Part shown: one piece after another, positions 1 through 8,381 of the stretch
How the letters are laid out: each line of letters begins with the position of its first letter
Position numbering within the stretch: the stretch's first letter is position 1
Origin: Microbacterium suwonense
GTDB taxonomy: Bacteria; Actinomycetota; Actinomycetes; Actinomycetales; Microbacteriaceae
Assembly (NCBI RefSeq): GCF_030296555.1
Contig: NZ_AP027728.1
Coordinates: 186,001 to 250,000 of the forward strand
Length of the DNA stretch: 64,000 bases
Direction of reading: 5' to 3'
Notes under the pieces: model-generated
Told to the model about the DNA's origin: nothing
The model's database searches: none
Seen by the model: the letters and a program-made list of their open reading frames with translations, nothing else
Made by a program: the position numbers and the translations under genes

Positions 1-657
1 CACGAACCCGATGGCGACGAGGGCACCGAGCGCGCGGTGCAGCGGGTGCGGGAACTGGCTGAGGAGGCGCGCCTGGTGATCGCACTCGGCGGAGACAACT
101 CGCTCACCTATCCGGTGGCCCGCGGTGCCGGCGCCGACGGGCTGATCACGATCGACGCGCACTTCGACCTGCGCGACGGCGTCTCCAACGGCTCGCCCGT
201 GCGGCGCCTCGTGCAGGACGCCCCGGACGGTGAGCGCATCGACCCGCAGCGCATCGTGCAGATCGGCATCGCCGACTTCGCCAACTCCGCCGCCTACGCC
301 CGGCGCGCCGCCGACTGGGGCGTTCGGGTGATCACCCTCGACGAGGTGCGTCGGCGCGGCATCGCCGAGGTTGCAGCCGAAGCACTGCGGGTTGCCGGCG
401 TCGGCTCCCGCATCCATCTCGATATCGACGTCGACGCTGCCGATCGCGCCGCCGTGCCGGGGTGTCCGGCCAGCGTGCCGGGCGGCTTCGCCGCGTGGGA
501 GCTGCGCGCCCTCGTGCGTGCGCTCGCCGCCGACGCGCGGATCGTCAGCGCGGACATCGCCGAGGTCGATGCGACGGCGGATGCCGAGGACGGCCGAACC
601 GTGCGCCTGGCCGCGCTATGCGTACTGGAGCTGCTGGCGGGGCTTTCCGCGCGCTGA
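1..657 (+). CDS. Arginase-family hydrolase, formimidoylglutamase-like (5' end outside window)
   Basis: C-terminal part of an arginase/agmatinase/formimidoylglutamase family enzyme; the frame is open to the left edge, so the start is outside the window. The family hydrolyses guanidino or formimidoyl groups with a dinuclear manganese centre. Visible metal-binding motifs are DAHFDLRDG and HLDIDVD. The usual GGDHS motif reads GGDNS, so the first metal-ligand histidine is asparagine. The stretch DLRDGVSNGSPVRRL resembles actinobacterial formimidoylglutamase (HutG, histidine degradation), but no other hut gene is visible to confirm this. The gene ends in TGA just before a repeat/hairpin region. Agmatinase is the main alternative. 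Confidence 0.7.
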   Translation, partial: HEPDGDEGTERAVQRVRELAEEARLVIALGGDNSLTYPVARGAGADGLITIDAHFDLRDGVSNGSPVRRLVQDAPDGERIDPQRIVQIGIADFANSAAYARRAADWGVRVITLDEVRRRGIAEVAAEALRVAGVGSRIHLDIDVDAADRAAVPGCPASVPGGFAAWELRALVRALAADARIVSADIAEVDATADAEDGRTVRLAALCVLELLAGLSAR

Positions 658-662
658 CCTCG

Positions 663-767
663 CGAGACTTCTGCTCCAGCATGAGACGGCTCGTCATGAG
701 GGAAGTCTCGTGCGGGGGAGGAAGTCTCGTGCGGGGGAGGAAGTCTCGTGCGGGGGAGGAAGTCTCG
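663..767. repeat. Tandem 19-bp repeat with an inverted copy (intergenic hairpin)
   Basis: Three perfect tandem copies of GGAAGTCTCGTGCGGGGGA (701-719, 720-738, 739-757) and a partial fourth copy (758-767) lie between the convergent-side end of the hydrolase gene and the next gene. The 9-bp core GAAGTCTCG also occurs inverted (CGAGACTTC at 663-671), so transcripts could fold into a hairpin with any copy. Probably an extended transcription-end or slippage repeat; no coding signal is seen. Confidence 0.75.
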
Positions 768-809
768 GCGGATGGGCGGGGGCGCCGTAAGCGCGGGTAG
801 CGTGGAGAC

Positions 810-1454
810 ATGGCACGGATTCTGATCGTCGGCGGCCACGGCAAGGTCGCACTGCTGCTCGCCCCGCTTCTCGCCGCCCGCGGCGACGAGGTCACCTCTG
901 TCATCCGCAATCCCGCCCACGCCGATGAGGTGCGCGGCACCGGCGCGGAGCCCGTGATGTTCGACATCGAGCGCGAGAGCCGCGAGAGCTTCGCCGCGCT
1001 CATCGCCGGGCACGACGGCGTGGTCTGGTCGGCCGGTGCCGGCGGCGGCTCTCCGGAACGCACGCGCGCGGTCGACTTCGAGGCCGCCGTGCGCTCCATG
1101 GACGCTGCGAAGGATGCCGGCGTGCGCCGCTACGTGATGGTCTCGTACTTCGATTCCTCGCCGCAGCACGGCATCCCCGCATCGGATCCGTTCCATGCCT
1201 ATGCCGAGGCGAAGGCCGCTGCCGACGAGTATCTGCGTGCCACCTCCCTGGACTGGACGGTTCTCGGACCCAGCCGCCTCACGCTCGGTGAGGGCACCGG
1301 ACGCATCGACGTCACGGCTTCGAACTCGGGTGAGGTGTCCCGCGCGAACGTGGCGATGGTCGCCGCTCAGGCTCTTGCGGAACCCGCGACCGTCGGGCAG
1401 ACGATCCGCTTCAACGACGGGGATCAGCCGATCGCTGAAGCATTGGCAGGCTGA
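810..1454 (+). CDS. NAD(P)-binding epimerase/NmrA-like protein
   Basis: A 214-aa atypical short-chain dehydrogenase (extended SDR, NmrA/YwnB-like). The Rossmann dinucleotide motif GGHGKVALLLAPLL is at residues 8-21, and further along are the typical VWSAGAGGG and YxxxK-like segment (YAEAKAAADEYL), followed by WTVLGPSRLT. Family members are NAD(P)-dependent reductases, epimerases or redox sensors; the substrate cannot be read from sequence. ATG at 810 follows a GGAG about 5 bases upstream. The 3' end overlaps the convergent GH13 gene by about 30 bases. Intact at the usual length of about 210-220 aa. Confidence 0.85.
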   Translation: MARILIVGGHGKVALLLAPLLAARGDEVTSVIRNPAHADEVRGTGAEPVMFDIERESRESFAALIAGHDGVVWSAGAGGGSPERTRAVDFEAAVRSMDAAKDAGVRRYVMVSYFDSSPQHGIPASDPFHAYAEAKAAADEYLRATSLDWTVLGPSRLTLGEGTGRIDVTASNSGEVSRANVAMVAAQALAEPATVGQTIRFNDGDQPIAEALAG

Positions 1455-3358
1455 GCGCGCCGGATGCGCACCACCGCCTCATAGGGGGTCAGGCGGCCCC
1501 AGCGGTGCTCCGGACTGCTGAGCACCGTCTGCCAGCCGGCATCCTCCCCGGCCAGGCGCTGCGTCCGGTCGGTGAGGTTGATCGACACCTCGACGGTGAC
1601 ATCGGCGGCGGCGCGCCGGTACGTCCACACTCCGCGGCGGCGCGGTCCGAACTCGATCGGCGCAGTGACCCACTCCGGGTGCGCGCGGCGCAGCGCGATC
1701 AGGGCGCGGTAGGCGCTGAGCACGGATGCCGGGTCGGCCGCCTGCGCTGCGGCATGCCACACCTCCTGCTGCGCGTCTCCCTCCAGCCAGGGCTGCGCGG
1801 TCGTGAAGCCGCCGCCGGCATCCCACGGGATCGGCACGCGGGCGTGGTCCCGGCTTCCGGCCAGCACATTGGCCAGCGCTGCGGCATCCGACTGTCCCGC
1901 CTCGCGCAGCAGGGCATACCTGTTCAGGCTCTCCACATCGCGCAGCTGATCGATCGACGCGAAGGCATGGTTCACCAGGCCGAGCTCCTGCCCCTGGTAC
2001 AGGAACGGCGTGCCGCGCAGCGTCAGGGTCAGCACCGCCAGCAGCCGGCCCAGGGCGATGCGGTGCTCGGGGCGCGGGTCGATCTTGGAGATCATCCGCG
2101 GATTGTCGTGGTTCTCGAAGAACACCGCCGGCCAGCACGTGCTGCCGTAGCCGCGCTCGTACCGCTCGACGTGATCGCGCAGGTAGGCCAGGTCGTACCG
2201 GTAGTCGTCGAAGCGCACCCGGCCCGGCATGTCCAGGTGATCGAAGGTGAACACAAGATCGAGCTCGCCTCGGGAGGCCCCGGTCAGCAGCCGGCCCAGC
2301 TGCATGCCCACACCCGGTGTCTCGCCGATCGACACCGCGCCGTACGGGTCGAACGCCTCCGCACGCAGCTGACGCAGATGCTCGTGCAGGCGGGGCCCGG
2401 CGAAGTAGTGCTCGACCCCGGTGAACTCCATCAGCGCGCCGATCGTCGCGTCGCCGTCGGGCAGCGCGGGCGGCTTGGAGATGTAGTTGATCACATCCAG
2501 ACGGAACCCGTCCACGCCGCGCTCCAGCCACCAGCGCACCATGTCCACGATCTCGGCGCGCAGCGGGGCGTGCTCCCAGTTCAGATCCAGCTGCCTGGAC
2601 GAGAACAGATGCATCGCCCAGAGCTGCTCCTGCGGAAACCAGCGCCAGGCCGGCCCGGAGAAGAACGAGGTCCAGTTGTTCGGCGGCGCATCCGGCGTCC
2701 CCTCGCGCAGCAGATAGTAGTCGCGGTACGGGGAGTCGGGGTCCGCGAGCGCGGCGCGGAACCAGGCGTGCTCGTCGGAGGTGTGGTTCACGACCAGATC
2801 CATGATCAGGCGCATCCCGCGCCGGTGCAGCTCGGCGATGAGCTGGTCGAGGTCGTCGAGAGTGCCGTACTCCGTTGCGATCGCCCGGTAGTCGCGGATG
2901 TCGTAGCCGTTGTCGTCCTGTGGGGAGTCGTACACCGGGCTCAGCCACACCGCGTCCACGCCCAGCTCCTGCAGGTGATCGAGGCGGGAGAGGATGCCGG
3001 GGATGTCGCCGACGCCATCGCCATCGCTGTCCTGGAAGGAGCGCGGATACACCTGGTAGAAGACGGCGCTGCGCCACCAGGCGTCGGCCGGGGTCTCGGC
3101 GTCGGAGGGGATGTCGCGATTGGTGTTGAGTACCTGCAGCAGCGCGTCGAAGAACCCGGCATCCACCCGGCCGCCGGCGAGCTTCGCCACGGTGCGCAGT
3201 CGCAGCGCACCGACCAGGGGATTGTCGATCCAGCGGGTGGAACGGCCCAGCTGCAGCAGGATCTTGCGCACCGCATCGTTGCCGAGCGGATGCGCCCAGA
3301 CGTCGCGGATGCGACTGTCGAGCGTGAGGAGTGCGGCCTCACCGCCGGATGCCGTCAC
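1424..3358 (-). CDS. GH13 alpha-glucosidase / oligo-1,6-glucosidase-like enzyme
   Basis: A 644-aa glycoside hydrolase family 13 enzyme. The catalytic (beta/alpha)8 barrel starts near residue 110 (VFYQVYPRSFQDSDGDG) and shows the conserved regions DLVVNHTS, GFRLDVIN (nucleophile Asp), IGETPG (acid/base Glu) and FFENHDNPR (transition-state Asp). The RQLDLNWEHA segment fits the oligo-1,6-glucosidase/alpha-glucosidase branch, so it probably hydrolyses alpha-linked oligosaccharides in the cytoplasm. About 100 residues precede the barrel, an N-terminal extension without a signal peptide. The start is GTG at 3358, which overlaps the TGA of the upstream sugar symporter (GTGA); this coupling decides the start. 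Transporter and hydrolase probably form one uptake-and-cleavage operon. Confidence 0.9.
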   Translation of the reverse strand: MTASGGEAALLTLDSRIRDVWAHPLGNDAVRKILLQLGRSTRWIDNPLVGALRLRTVAKLAGGRVDAGFFDALLQVLNTNRDIPSDAETPADAWWRSAVFYQVYPRSFQDSDGDGVGDIPGILSRLDHLQELGVDAVWLSPVYDSPQDDNGYDIRDYRAIATEYGTLDDLDQLIAELHRRGMRLIMDLVVNHTSDEHAWFRAALADPDSPYRDYYLLREGTPDAPPNNWTSFFSGPAWRWFPQEQLWAMHLFSSRQLDLNWEHAPLRAEIVDMVRWWLERGVDGFRLDVINYISKPPALPDGDATIGALMEFTGVEHYFAGPRLHEHLRQLRAEAFDPYGAVSIGETPGVGMQLGRLLTGASRGELDLVFTFDHLDMPGRVRFDDYRYDLAYLRDHVERYERGYGSTCWPAVFFENHDNPRMISKIDPRPEHRIALGRLLAVLTLTLRGTPFLYQGQELGLVNHAFASIDQLRDVESLNRYALLREAGQSDAAALANVLAGSRDHARVPIPWDAGGGFTTAQPWLEGDAQQEVWHAAAQAADPASVLSAYRALIALRRAHPEWVTAPIEFGPRRRGVWTYRRAAADVTVEVSINLTDRTQRLAGEDAGWQTVLSSPEHRWGRLTPYEAVVRIRRAQPANASAIG

Positions 3359-4809
3359 CGGGCCTCCTCCACGCCCGCCGCCGCGGGCCTGTCGGGTGCC
3401 GTGCCGTCGGGTGCCGTGCCGTCGTCGGCGGGTGCCGCGCCGTCGTGCTCGAGGCTGTTGCGTTCGTGTAGTTCGGCGACGATCTGCGCGTACCGGCCCT
3501 CGTCGAGCCGGTAGCCCAGCCGGTAGACGACATAACTGGCGACCACGAGGATCAGCGGCCCGATCAGCATCGTGAGCTTGACCAGCAGGATGCCGCCGTC
3601 GGTCATGTCGGCGGCGCCCTCGGCCTGCTGCATCCCCGAGGCGATCACCGTCCAGCCGATCACGCCGCTGGAGAGCGCGGAGCTCATCTTGTAGATGAAC
3701 GGCTGCAGCGACAGGGTGACGCTGTCGTTGCGACGGCCGAACTTCCAGTTGCCGTACTCGACCGTGTCGGCGATGAACATGAGCATGAGCAGCTGGATGG
3801 CGGCCTGGCCCGAGAACAGCAGCAGGGCCGCGAGCAGCGTCATGAACACCGAACCGGCCGGCGCGAAGGCGAACACGATATACCCGGCCGCGACCGTGGA
3901 GACGGCGGTGGTGAACAGGGTGCGCCTGGTCATCCTCCGGCTGATCATCGGGTAGCAGGCCAGAGCGGCGATCTGTGCGACGCCGAGCACGAGGGCGAAC
4001 AGGGTGTACATGTTCACATCCCCGTAGACGTACGTGAAGTAGTACAGCCCGAAGCCGATCGTGGTGGCGAAGGCGAGGTTGAACAGCAGCAGCGCGATCG
4101 TCGCGACCAGCAGCTGATCGTTGCGGAAGATCAGCCGCACGAGTTCGCGGAACCGGGTGCGCTCGCGGCTGTGCACGATCGTGGGGTCCTCGCGCACGGT
4201 CACGAGCATGACCGTCTGGAAGACGAGGAGCAGGATGCTGCAGGCGACGGCGATGAGCGTGTATGCCGTCCGCACATCGCCGGTGACGGCGGTGAGTGCC
4301 TCGCTGACCGGCACGATCGCGATGACGACCGCGAAGACGCCGACGTTCGCGCAGATCCGAGCGAACGCGCCGATGCGCTCTCGTTCGGACTGCTGCTGGG
4401 TGAGAGAGGGCAGGATCGACCAGTAGCCGATGTCGTTGGCGGTGTAGGCGAGCCCCCACAGCACATAGACCAGGGCGAAGACGGTGACGAAGGCGCCGTC
4501 GCTCAGCCCGAAGTCCGTGAACATCACGATCAGCAGGGCTGACGAGACCAGCGCACCGAGCAGGATCCACGGCTTGAAGCGGCCCCAGCGGGTGTGCGTG
4601 TTGTCGACGATCACGCCCATCACCGGATCGCTGATCGCATCGAACACGCGAGCGACGACCAGCACAACGGTCACGGCCGCCAGCACTGCTGCCGAGACGC
4701 GCAGCACGTCGCTGAGATAGAAGATCAGGTACATGCTCACGAGCGTGTACGACGCATCGCGTCCGATCGTGCCGATCCCGAATCCGTAGCGGTTGCGTGC
4801 CGGTCTCAT
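3355..4809 (-). CDS. GPH-family sugar:cation symporter (MelB-like)
   Basis: A 484-aa membrane transporter of the glycoside-pentoside-hexuronide:cation symporter family (major facilitator fold, 12 predicted helices). The N-terminal IGTIGRDASYTLVSMYLIF and the loop DNTHTRWGRFKPWIL are hallmarks of the family. The hydrophilic tail from about residue 455 is rich in Asp, Gly and Ala and is low-complexity. It is the first gene of a two-gene operon with the GH13 enzyme (GTGA overlap), so the likely cargo is an oligosaccharide or glycoside. ATG at 4809. No regulator of the LacI type is next to it in this window. Confidence 0.9.
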   Translation of the reverse strand: MRPARNRYGFGIGTIGRDASYTLVSMYLIFYLSDVLRVSAAVLAAVTVVLVVARVFDAISDPVMGVIVDNTHTRWGRFKPWILLGALVSSALLIVMFTDFGLSDGAFVTVFALVYVLWGLAYTANDIGYWSILPSLTQQQSERERIGAFARICANVGVFAVVIAIVPVSEALTAVTGDVRTAYTLIAVACSILLLVFQTVMLVTVREDPTIVHSRERTRFRELVRLIFRNDQLLVATIALLLFNLAFATTIGFGLYYFTYVYGDVNMYTLFALVLGVAQIAALACYPMISRRMTRRTLFTTAVSTVAAGYIVFAFAPAGSVFMTLLAALLLFSGQAAIQLLMLMFIADTVEYGNWKFGRRNDSVTLSLQPFIYKMSSALSSGVIGWTVIASGMQQAEGAADMTDGGILLVKLTMLIGPLILVVASYVVYRLGYRLDEGRYAQIVAELHERNSLEHDGAAPADDGTAPDGTAPDRPAAAGVEEAR

Positions 4810-4881
4810 GGGCTCTCCTCCGGGTCGGCGGCTCCTGCGGCGCGGGTTCGGATGCCGCCGGCGGGAACCGGCGTGCGGGTG

Positions 4882-6114
4882 TCAGCCTATCGGGATGATC
4901 GCGTGGGCGACGGCGTAGATCGCCAGTCCGGCGAGGGCTCCGACGACCGTGCCGTTCAGGCGGATGTACTGCAGGTCGCGGCCGACCATCAGCTCGATCT
5001 TCTCGGTGGTCTCGGCGGCATCCCACTTCTCGACCGTGTCGGTGATGATCGAGGCGATGTCGTGACGGTAGCGGTCGACGAGGAACACCGCAGCATCCGT
5101 CACCCAGCCGTCCACGCGCGCCTGCAGAGCGGGCTCGGTCGCGAGCCGGCTGCCGATCTCGGCGACCGCGGCGGCCGCGCGGCGGCGCAGCCCGCTCTGC
5201 GGGTCGGCGAGCGCGGCGAGCAGCCCGTTCTTGGCGGTGTCCCAGACCTGGCTGGCCAGGGCGATAACACGGGGGCTGTCGAACACTGCGGCCTTCGCGC
5301 CTTCGAAGCGGTCGCGCATATCCGGGTCGCGCTGCAGCCGGTCGGCGAGGCGGGCGAGGTAGCCGTCCAGCGCGCGACGGGCCGGATGCTGCGGATCGGC
5401 CTGCACGGCCTCGACGAAGCGCACCGCCTCGTGGTGCACGGTCTCGTCGATGAAGCGGTGCGCCAGCCGCGGCACCCACGACGGCAGCCGCTTGGACACC
5501 AGCCCTTGGAACGAGTGCGCATTGGCATCCAGCCAGGTGGCGACGCTGTCCACAGCCAGATCGACCGCGCCGCGATGAGCATCCGCCTCGACGATGCGCT
5601 CCAGCCAGCCGCCGGCCGAGGGCGCCCAGTCCGGCGCGATGAGGTGCTCGCGAGCGAGGTCGGCGATCAGCGTCTGCACGTCGTCGTCGCTGAGGGCGCG
5701 CAGCACCGCGGAAGCCGCCGTCGCACCCTCCGCGGCGACGCGCTCGGCGTGGGTCTGCCCCGTCGGGCCCACGGAGGGGTCGCTGAGCCATTCGCCCAGC
5801 CGCTGGGACAGCGCGGTGCGGGTCAGCTTGTCGCGCACGACGGGGCCGGCGAGGAAGTTCGTCTCGACGAACTCGCCGAGTGTGCGACCGATCTCGTCCT
5901 TGCGGTTCGGGATGATCGCGGTGTGCGGAATCGGAAGGCCCAGCGGATGCCGGAACAGCGCGGTCACCGCGAACCAATCCGCCAGCGCGCCGACCATGCC
6001 GCCCTCGGCGGCCGCGCGCACGTGACCCAGCCACGGATGGCGGCCCTCCAGCCAGAAGGCGATCACGAAGACGAGAGCCATCACGATCAGCGCTCCGAGC
6101 GCGACCGCCTTCAT
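4882..6114 (-). CDS. DUF445 membrane-anchored protein
   Basis: A 410-aa DUF445 family protein of unknown function: N-terminal transmembrane helix (VALGALIVMALVFVIAFWL), the signature GGMVGALADWFAVTALFRHP, a long soluble helical region and a C-terminal hydrophobic segment (VGALAGLAIYAVAHAIIPIG). The first usable ATG in this frame is 6114. However, the sequence just upstream in the same frame (ADQERLRGLRRMK) looks like genuine DUF445 N-terminus, while an ATG at 6179 in another frame gives MSRTPMALLSP. One missing base near 6145-6151 would join them, so the true start is probably 6179. Confidence 0.85.
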   Translation of the reverse strand: MKAVALGALIVMALVFVIAFWLEGRHPWLGHVRAAAEGGMVGALADWFAVTALFRHPLGLPIPHTAIIPNRKDEIGRTLGEFVETNFLAGPVVRDKLTRTALSQRLGEWLSDPSVGPTGQTHAERVAAEGATAASAVLRALSDDDVQTLIADLAREHLIAPDWAPSAGGWLERIVEADAHRGAVDLAVDSVATWLDANAHSFQGLVSKRLPSWVPRLAHRFIDETVHHEAVRFVEAVQADPQHPARRALDGYLARLADRLQRDPDMRDRFEGAKAAVFDSPRVIALASQVWDTAKNGLLAALADPQSGLRRRAAAAVAEIGSRLATEPALQARVDGWVTDAAVFLVDRYRHDIASIITDTVEKWDAAETTEKIELMVGRDLQYIRLNGTVVGALAGLAIYAVAHAIIPIG

Positions 6115-6257
6115 CCGCCGCAGACCGCGCAGTCGCTCCTGGTCGGCGGGGAGAGCAGAGCCATCGGCGTTCGCGACATGTCGTCATCCTTTCACGCGGC
6201 CGGGCTCCGGGTGCTCGACCCGTTCTCGTCCTGAGCGGAGACGGCTACCCTCGAAGG

Positions 6258-6530
6258 GTGATCGACGACATCAAGAAGCGTGCTCTGCACCGCACCAGCA
6301 TCCTCGAGGGGCAGCTGCGCGGCATCGCGCGGATGATCGAGAACGAGGAGTACTGCATGGACATCATCACGCAGTCGCGTGCCGTGCAGCGCTCACTGGA
6401 ATCCCTGAACCGGCTGCTGCTGGAGAATCACCTGCGCACCCACGTCACCGACATGTTCGAGCAGGGCGGCGACGAACGCGAGCAGGCCGTGAGCGAACTG
6501 CTCAAGGCATTCGACTTCGACCGCAGGTAG
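6258..6530 (+). CDS. CsoR/RcnR/FrmR-family transcriptional repressor
   Basis: A 90-aa all-helical metal- or formaldehyde-sensing repressor of the CsoR/RcnR/FrmR family. The family signature RTSILEGQLRGIARMIE is near residues 12-28. The sensing positions read Cys33, His58 and His62: the first two match CsoR, but the second cysteine of the copper site (Cys-His-Cys) is His, as in RcnR/FrmR-type members. Copper sensing is therefore doubtful; nickel/cobalt or aldehyde sensing is equally possible. GTG start at 6258. A TACCCT box about 8 bases upstream could give a nearly leaderless transcript (inference). Convergent with the acyl-CoA dehydrogenase gene. Confidence 0.85.
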   Translation: MIDDIKKRALHRTSILEGQLRGIARMIENEEYCMDIITQSRAVQRSLESLNRLLLENHLRTHVTDMFEQGGDEREQAVSELLKAFDFDRR

Positions 6531-6544
6531 GCCGCGCTCGCAGG

Positions 6545-7714
6545 TCAGGAGCCGGGAGTCTCCAGTGGACCCAGCCAGGCGCTCGCCGCCGTGGCGTGCG
6601 CCGACTCGGGATCGGACGGGTGGAACATTCCCGCCAGCGCGTCGCGGTACAGCCGCGACAGCTCGTTCGAGGTGAAGTACGAGCCGCCGCCGGCGACGAG
6701 CATCGCCTCGTCCACCACCTGCTTGGCCATCACGACCGCCCGGTGCTTCACCCCCGACAGCAGAGTGAACCAGCGCGGACCGTGGTCGGCCAGCTCGTCG
6801 ACGTCGCGGGCGAGCGAGGAGATCTGCGGGGGCAGTGCGTCGTAGGCGAGCGCCATGTCGGCGATGCGCCAGCGGATGTCGGGATCCTGACTGTAGGTCG
6901 TGCCGGTCTTCTTCGAGCGCCGTGCCTGCGCGGCGGCGACCGCCAGATCGAGGCCGCGCCGGGCGATGCCGGTGTACACCGACGCCAGCAGGATCTCGAA
7001 CACGCTGAAGATGCCGAACACGATCGGATCGGGGTTCGGGCCCGGGTCGATGCGGCGCACGATGTGCTCGGGGGCGGCGACAGCGCCGTTCAGACGGGTG
7101 GTGCGGCTCTGCGTACCCCGCATTCCGAGCGTGTCCCAGTCGTCGCTGGTGACCACGGCATCCGTCCGGTCGACGAAGGCGAAGACGAGCTTCGGCGCGT
7201 CGTCGCTGGACGTGTCCAGGCCGTGCAGGCCGAGCTTCGTCCACACCGGGGCGAGCGAGGTGAAGATCTTCGTGCCGGTGAAGGCGTAGCCACCGTCGGG
7301 CCGGGGCTCGGCATCCGTGTCGCTGCCGAACAGCACCAGATCGTTGCCGCCCTCGCTGATGCCGAAGGCGAACACCTCGCCGGCCGCTGCGCCGCGCTGC
7401 ACGAACTCCAGCCCCGGCACGCCGCGGTCGCCGAACACCTTCGCGACGCCGGTCCACACCAGGTGCATGTTGATCGCCAGGGCAGTGGCGGGGGATGCCG
7501 TCGCCAGGCGCTGCTGCAGCAGCGCCGCCTGCTCGAGCCCGAGCCCCGCGCCGCCGAGTTCGGCGGGCACGAGGATCGCCAGGTAGCCGGCCTCTCGCAG
7601 CTCGTCGAGATCCTGCTGAGGGAAGGTGTTCTCGCGGTCGTGCACGACGGCGCGCTCGCGGATGCGCTCGAGCAGGTCGTCGGGAAGGTGCGCTGCGGGG
7701 TCGAAGGTGCTCAC
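6545..7714 (-). CDS. Acyl-CoA dehydrogenase-family flavoprotein
   Basis: A 389-aa protein with the acyl-CoA dehydrogenase fold: N-terminal helical domain, central FAD-binding beta domain (FAFGISEGGNDLVLFGS, GYAFTGTKIFTSLA) and C-terminal helical bundle. FAD-dependent members oxidise acyl-CoA thioesters; a DszC/hydroxylase-type monooxygenase role is also possible because the usual catalytic Glu region is not recognisable. ATG at 7714. Monocistronic and convergent with the CsoR-like gene. No electron-transfer flavoprotein genes are nearby, so the pathway cannot be named. Confidence 0.8.
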   Translation of the reverse strand: MSTFDPAAHLPDDLLERIRERAVVHDRENTFPQQDLDELREAGYLAILVPAELGGAGLGLEQAALLQQRLATASPATALAINMHLVWTGVAKVFGDRGVPGLEFVQRGAAAGEVFAFGISEGGNDLVLFGSDTDAEPRPDGGYAFTGTKIFTSLAPVWTKLGLHGLDTSSDDAPKLVFAFVDRTDAVVTSDDWDTLGMRGTQSRTTRLNGAVAAPEHIVRRIDPGPNPDPIVFGIFSVFEILLASVYTGIARRGLDLAVAAAQARRSKKTGTTYSQDPDIRWRIADMALAYDALPPQISSLARDVDELADHGPRWFTLLSGVKHRAVVMAKQVVDEAMLVAGGGSYFTSNELSRLYRDALAGMFHPSDPESAHATAASAWLGPLETPGS

Positions 7715-8025
7715 CCGCCCAGCCTATTCCGCACGGCGGGGTCGGAGGCGTGCGGTCTGAATCGGCCCGCTTCCGGGGTGCACAGCGGATGCGAGAGGGC
7801 GGATGCCGCGACACGCCGCGACACGCCGAAGGACGTTCTCCACAGAAAATCGGATGTCGGTGACCGGGCGTAGCGTGCCGCCTGTGGATGGATCCGATCG
7901 GTGGTCATCGCACCCGCGAGAACATGCGGTTCGCGAGGGGTCCGAGCGAGCTCGCGACTGTGGAAGGATCCGTGGACAAGCTGTGTTGTATCTGGGGAGA
8001 GCGGTGGAAAACTACACGGATGTAA

Positions 8026-8075
8026 CTACTATCCCTAGTGGTCAGCCGCAATGCCCGTCCCCATATGTAGTATTG
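8026..8075. promoter_or_regulatory. Candidate nrd promoter with two NrdR-like boxes
   Basis: The 422-bp gap before nrdH holds no gene. Two imperfect palindromes end in TAGT elements 32 bp apart: CTACTATCCCTAGTGG (8026-8041) and CCCATATGTAGTATTG (8060-8075). NrdR repressors bind paired boxes of this size about three helical turns apart, and the second box contains a possible -10 (TAGTAT, 8068-8073). Assignment to NrdR is inference; the nrdR gene is not in the window. Confidence 0.4.
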
Positions 8076-8136
8076 AAGTCCCGGTGGGGGTCTGCCGGAG
8101 AAACAGTTCGGATCTGAGGGGAAGAAGACAGAAATC

Positions 8137-8370
8137 ATGTCGATCACGGTCTATACCAAGCCTTCGTGCGTGCAGTGCAACGCCACCTACCGTGCCCTCG
8201 ATGCGAAGGGCATCGAGTACGAGATCCTCGATCTCTCCGAGGATGCCGCGGCGCTCGAGCAGGTCAAGTCGCTCGGCTACATGCAGGCGCCGGTCGTCGT
8301 CACTGACGAGGGACACTGGTCGGGCTTCCGCCCGGACAAGATCGACGAGCTCGCAGCTCGTCTGGCGTGA
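8137..8370 (+). CDS. nrdH: Glutaredoxin-like protein NrdH
   Basis: A 77-aa glutaredoxin-like thioredoxin-fold protein with the NrdH redox pair CVQC (Cys11, Cys14) and the conserved WSGFRPDKI near the C-terminus. NrdH passes electrons from thioredoxin reductase to the class Ib ribonucleotide reductase NrdE. First gene of nrdHIEF, 11 bases before nrdI. ATG at 8137 follows GAGGGGAAGAAG. Full usual length. Confidence 0.97.
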   Translation: MSITVYTKPSCVQCNATYRALDAKGIEYEILDLSEDAAALEQVKSLGYMQAPVVVTDEGHWSGFRPDKIDELAARLA

Positions 8371-8381
8371 GGTGAGCGCCC

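Noticed and set aside
701..767. Possible CRISPR array
   Set aside because: Repeats of 19 bp are directly adjacent with no spacers; no cas genes.
294..1196. Leftward ORF opposite the hydrolase and SDR genes
   Set aside because: Arg/His-rich low-complexity translation crossing the intergenic repeat; no domain and no ribosome site.
1424..6187. A single 1587-codon leftward frame spanning several genes
   Set aside because: It fuses the GH13 gene with antisense-like, Arg/Gly-rich shadow translation over the symporter and DUF445 genes. The GTGA overlap at 3355-3358 marks the real GH13 start.
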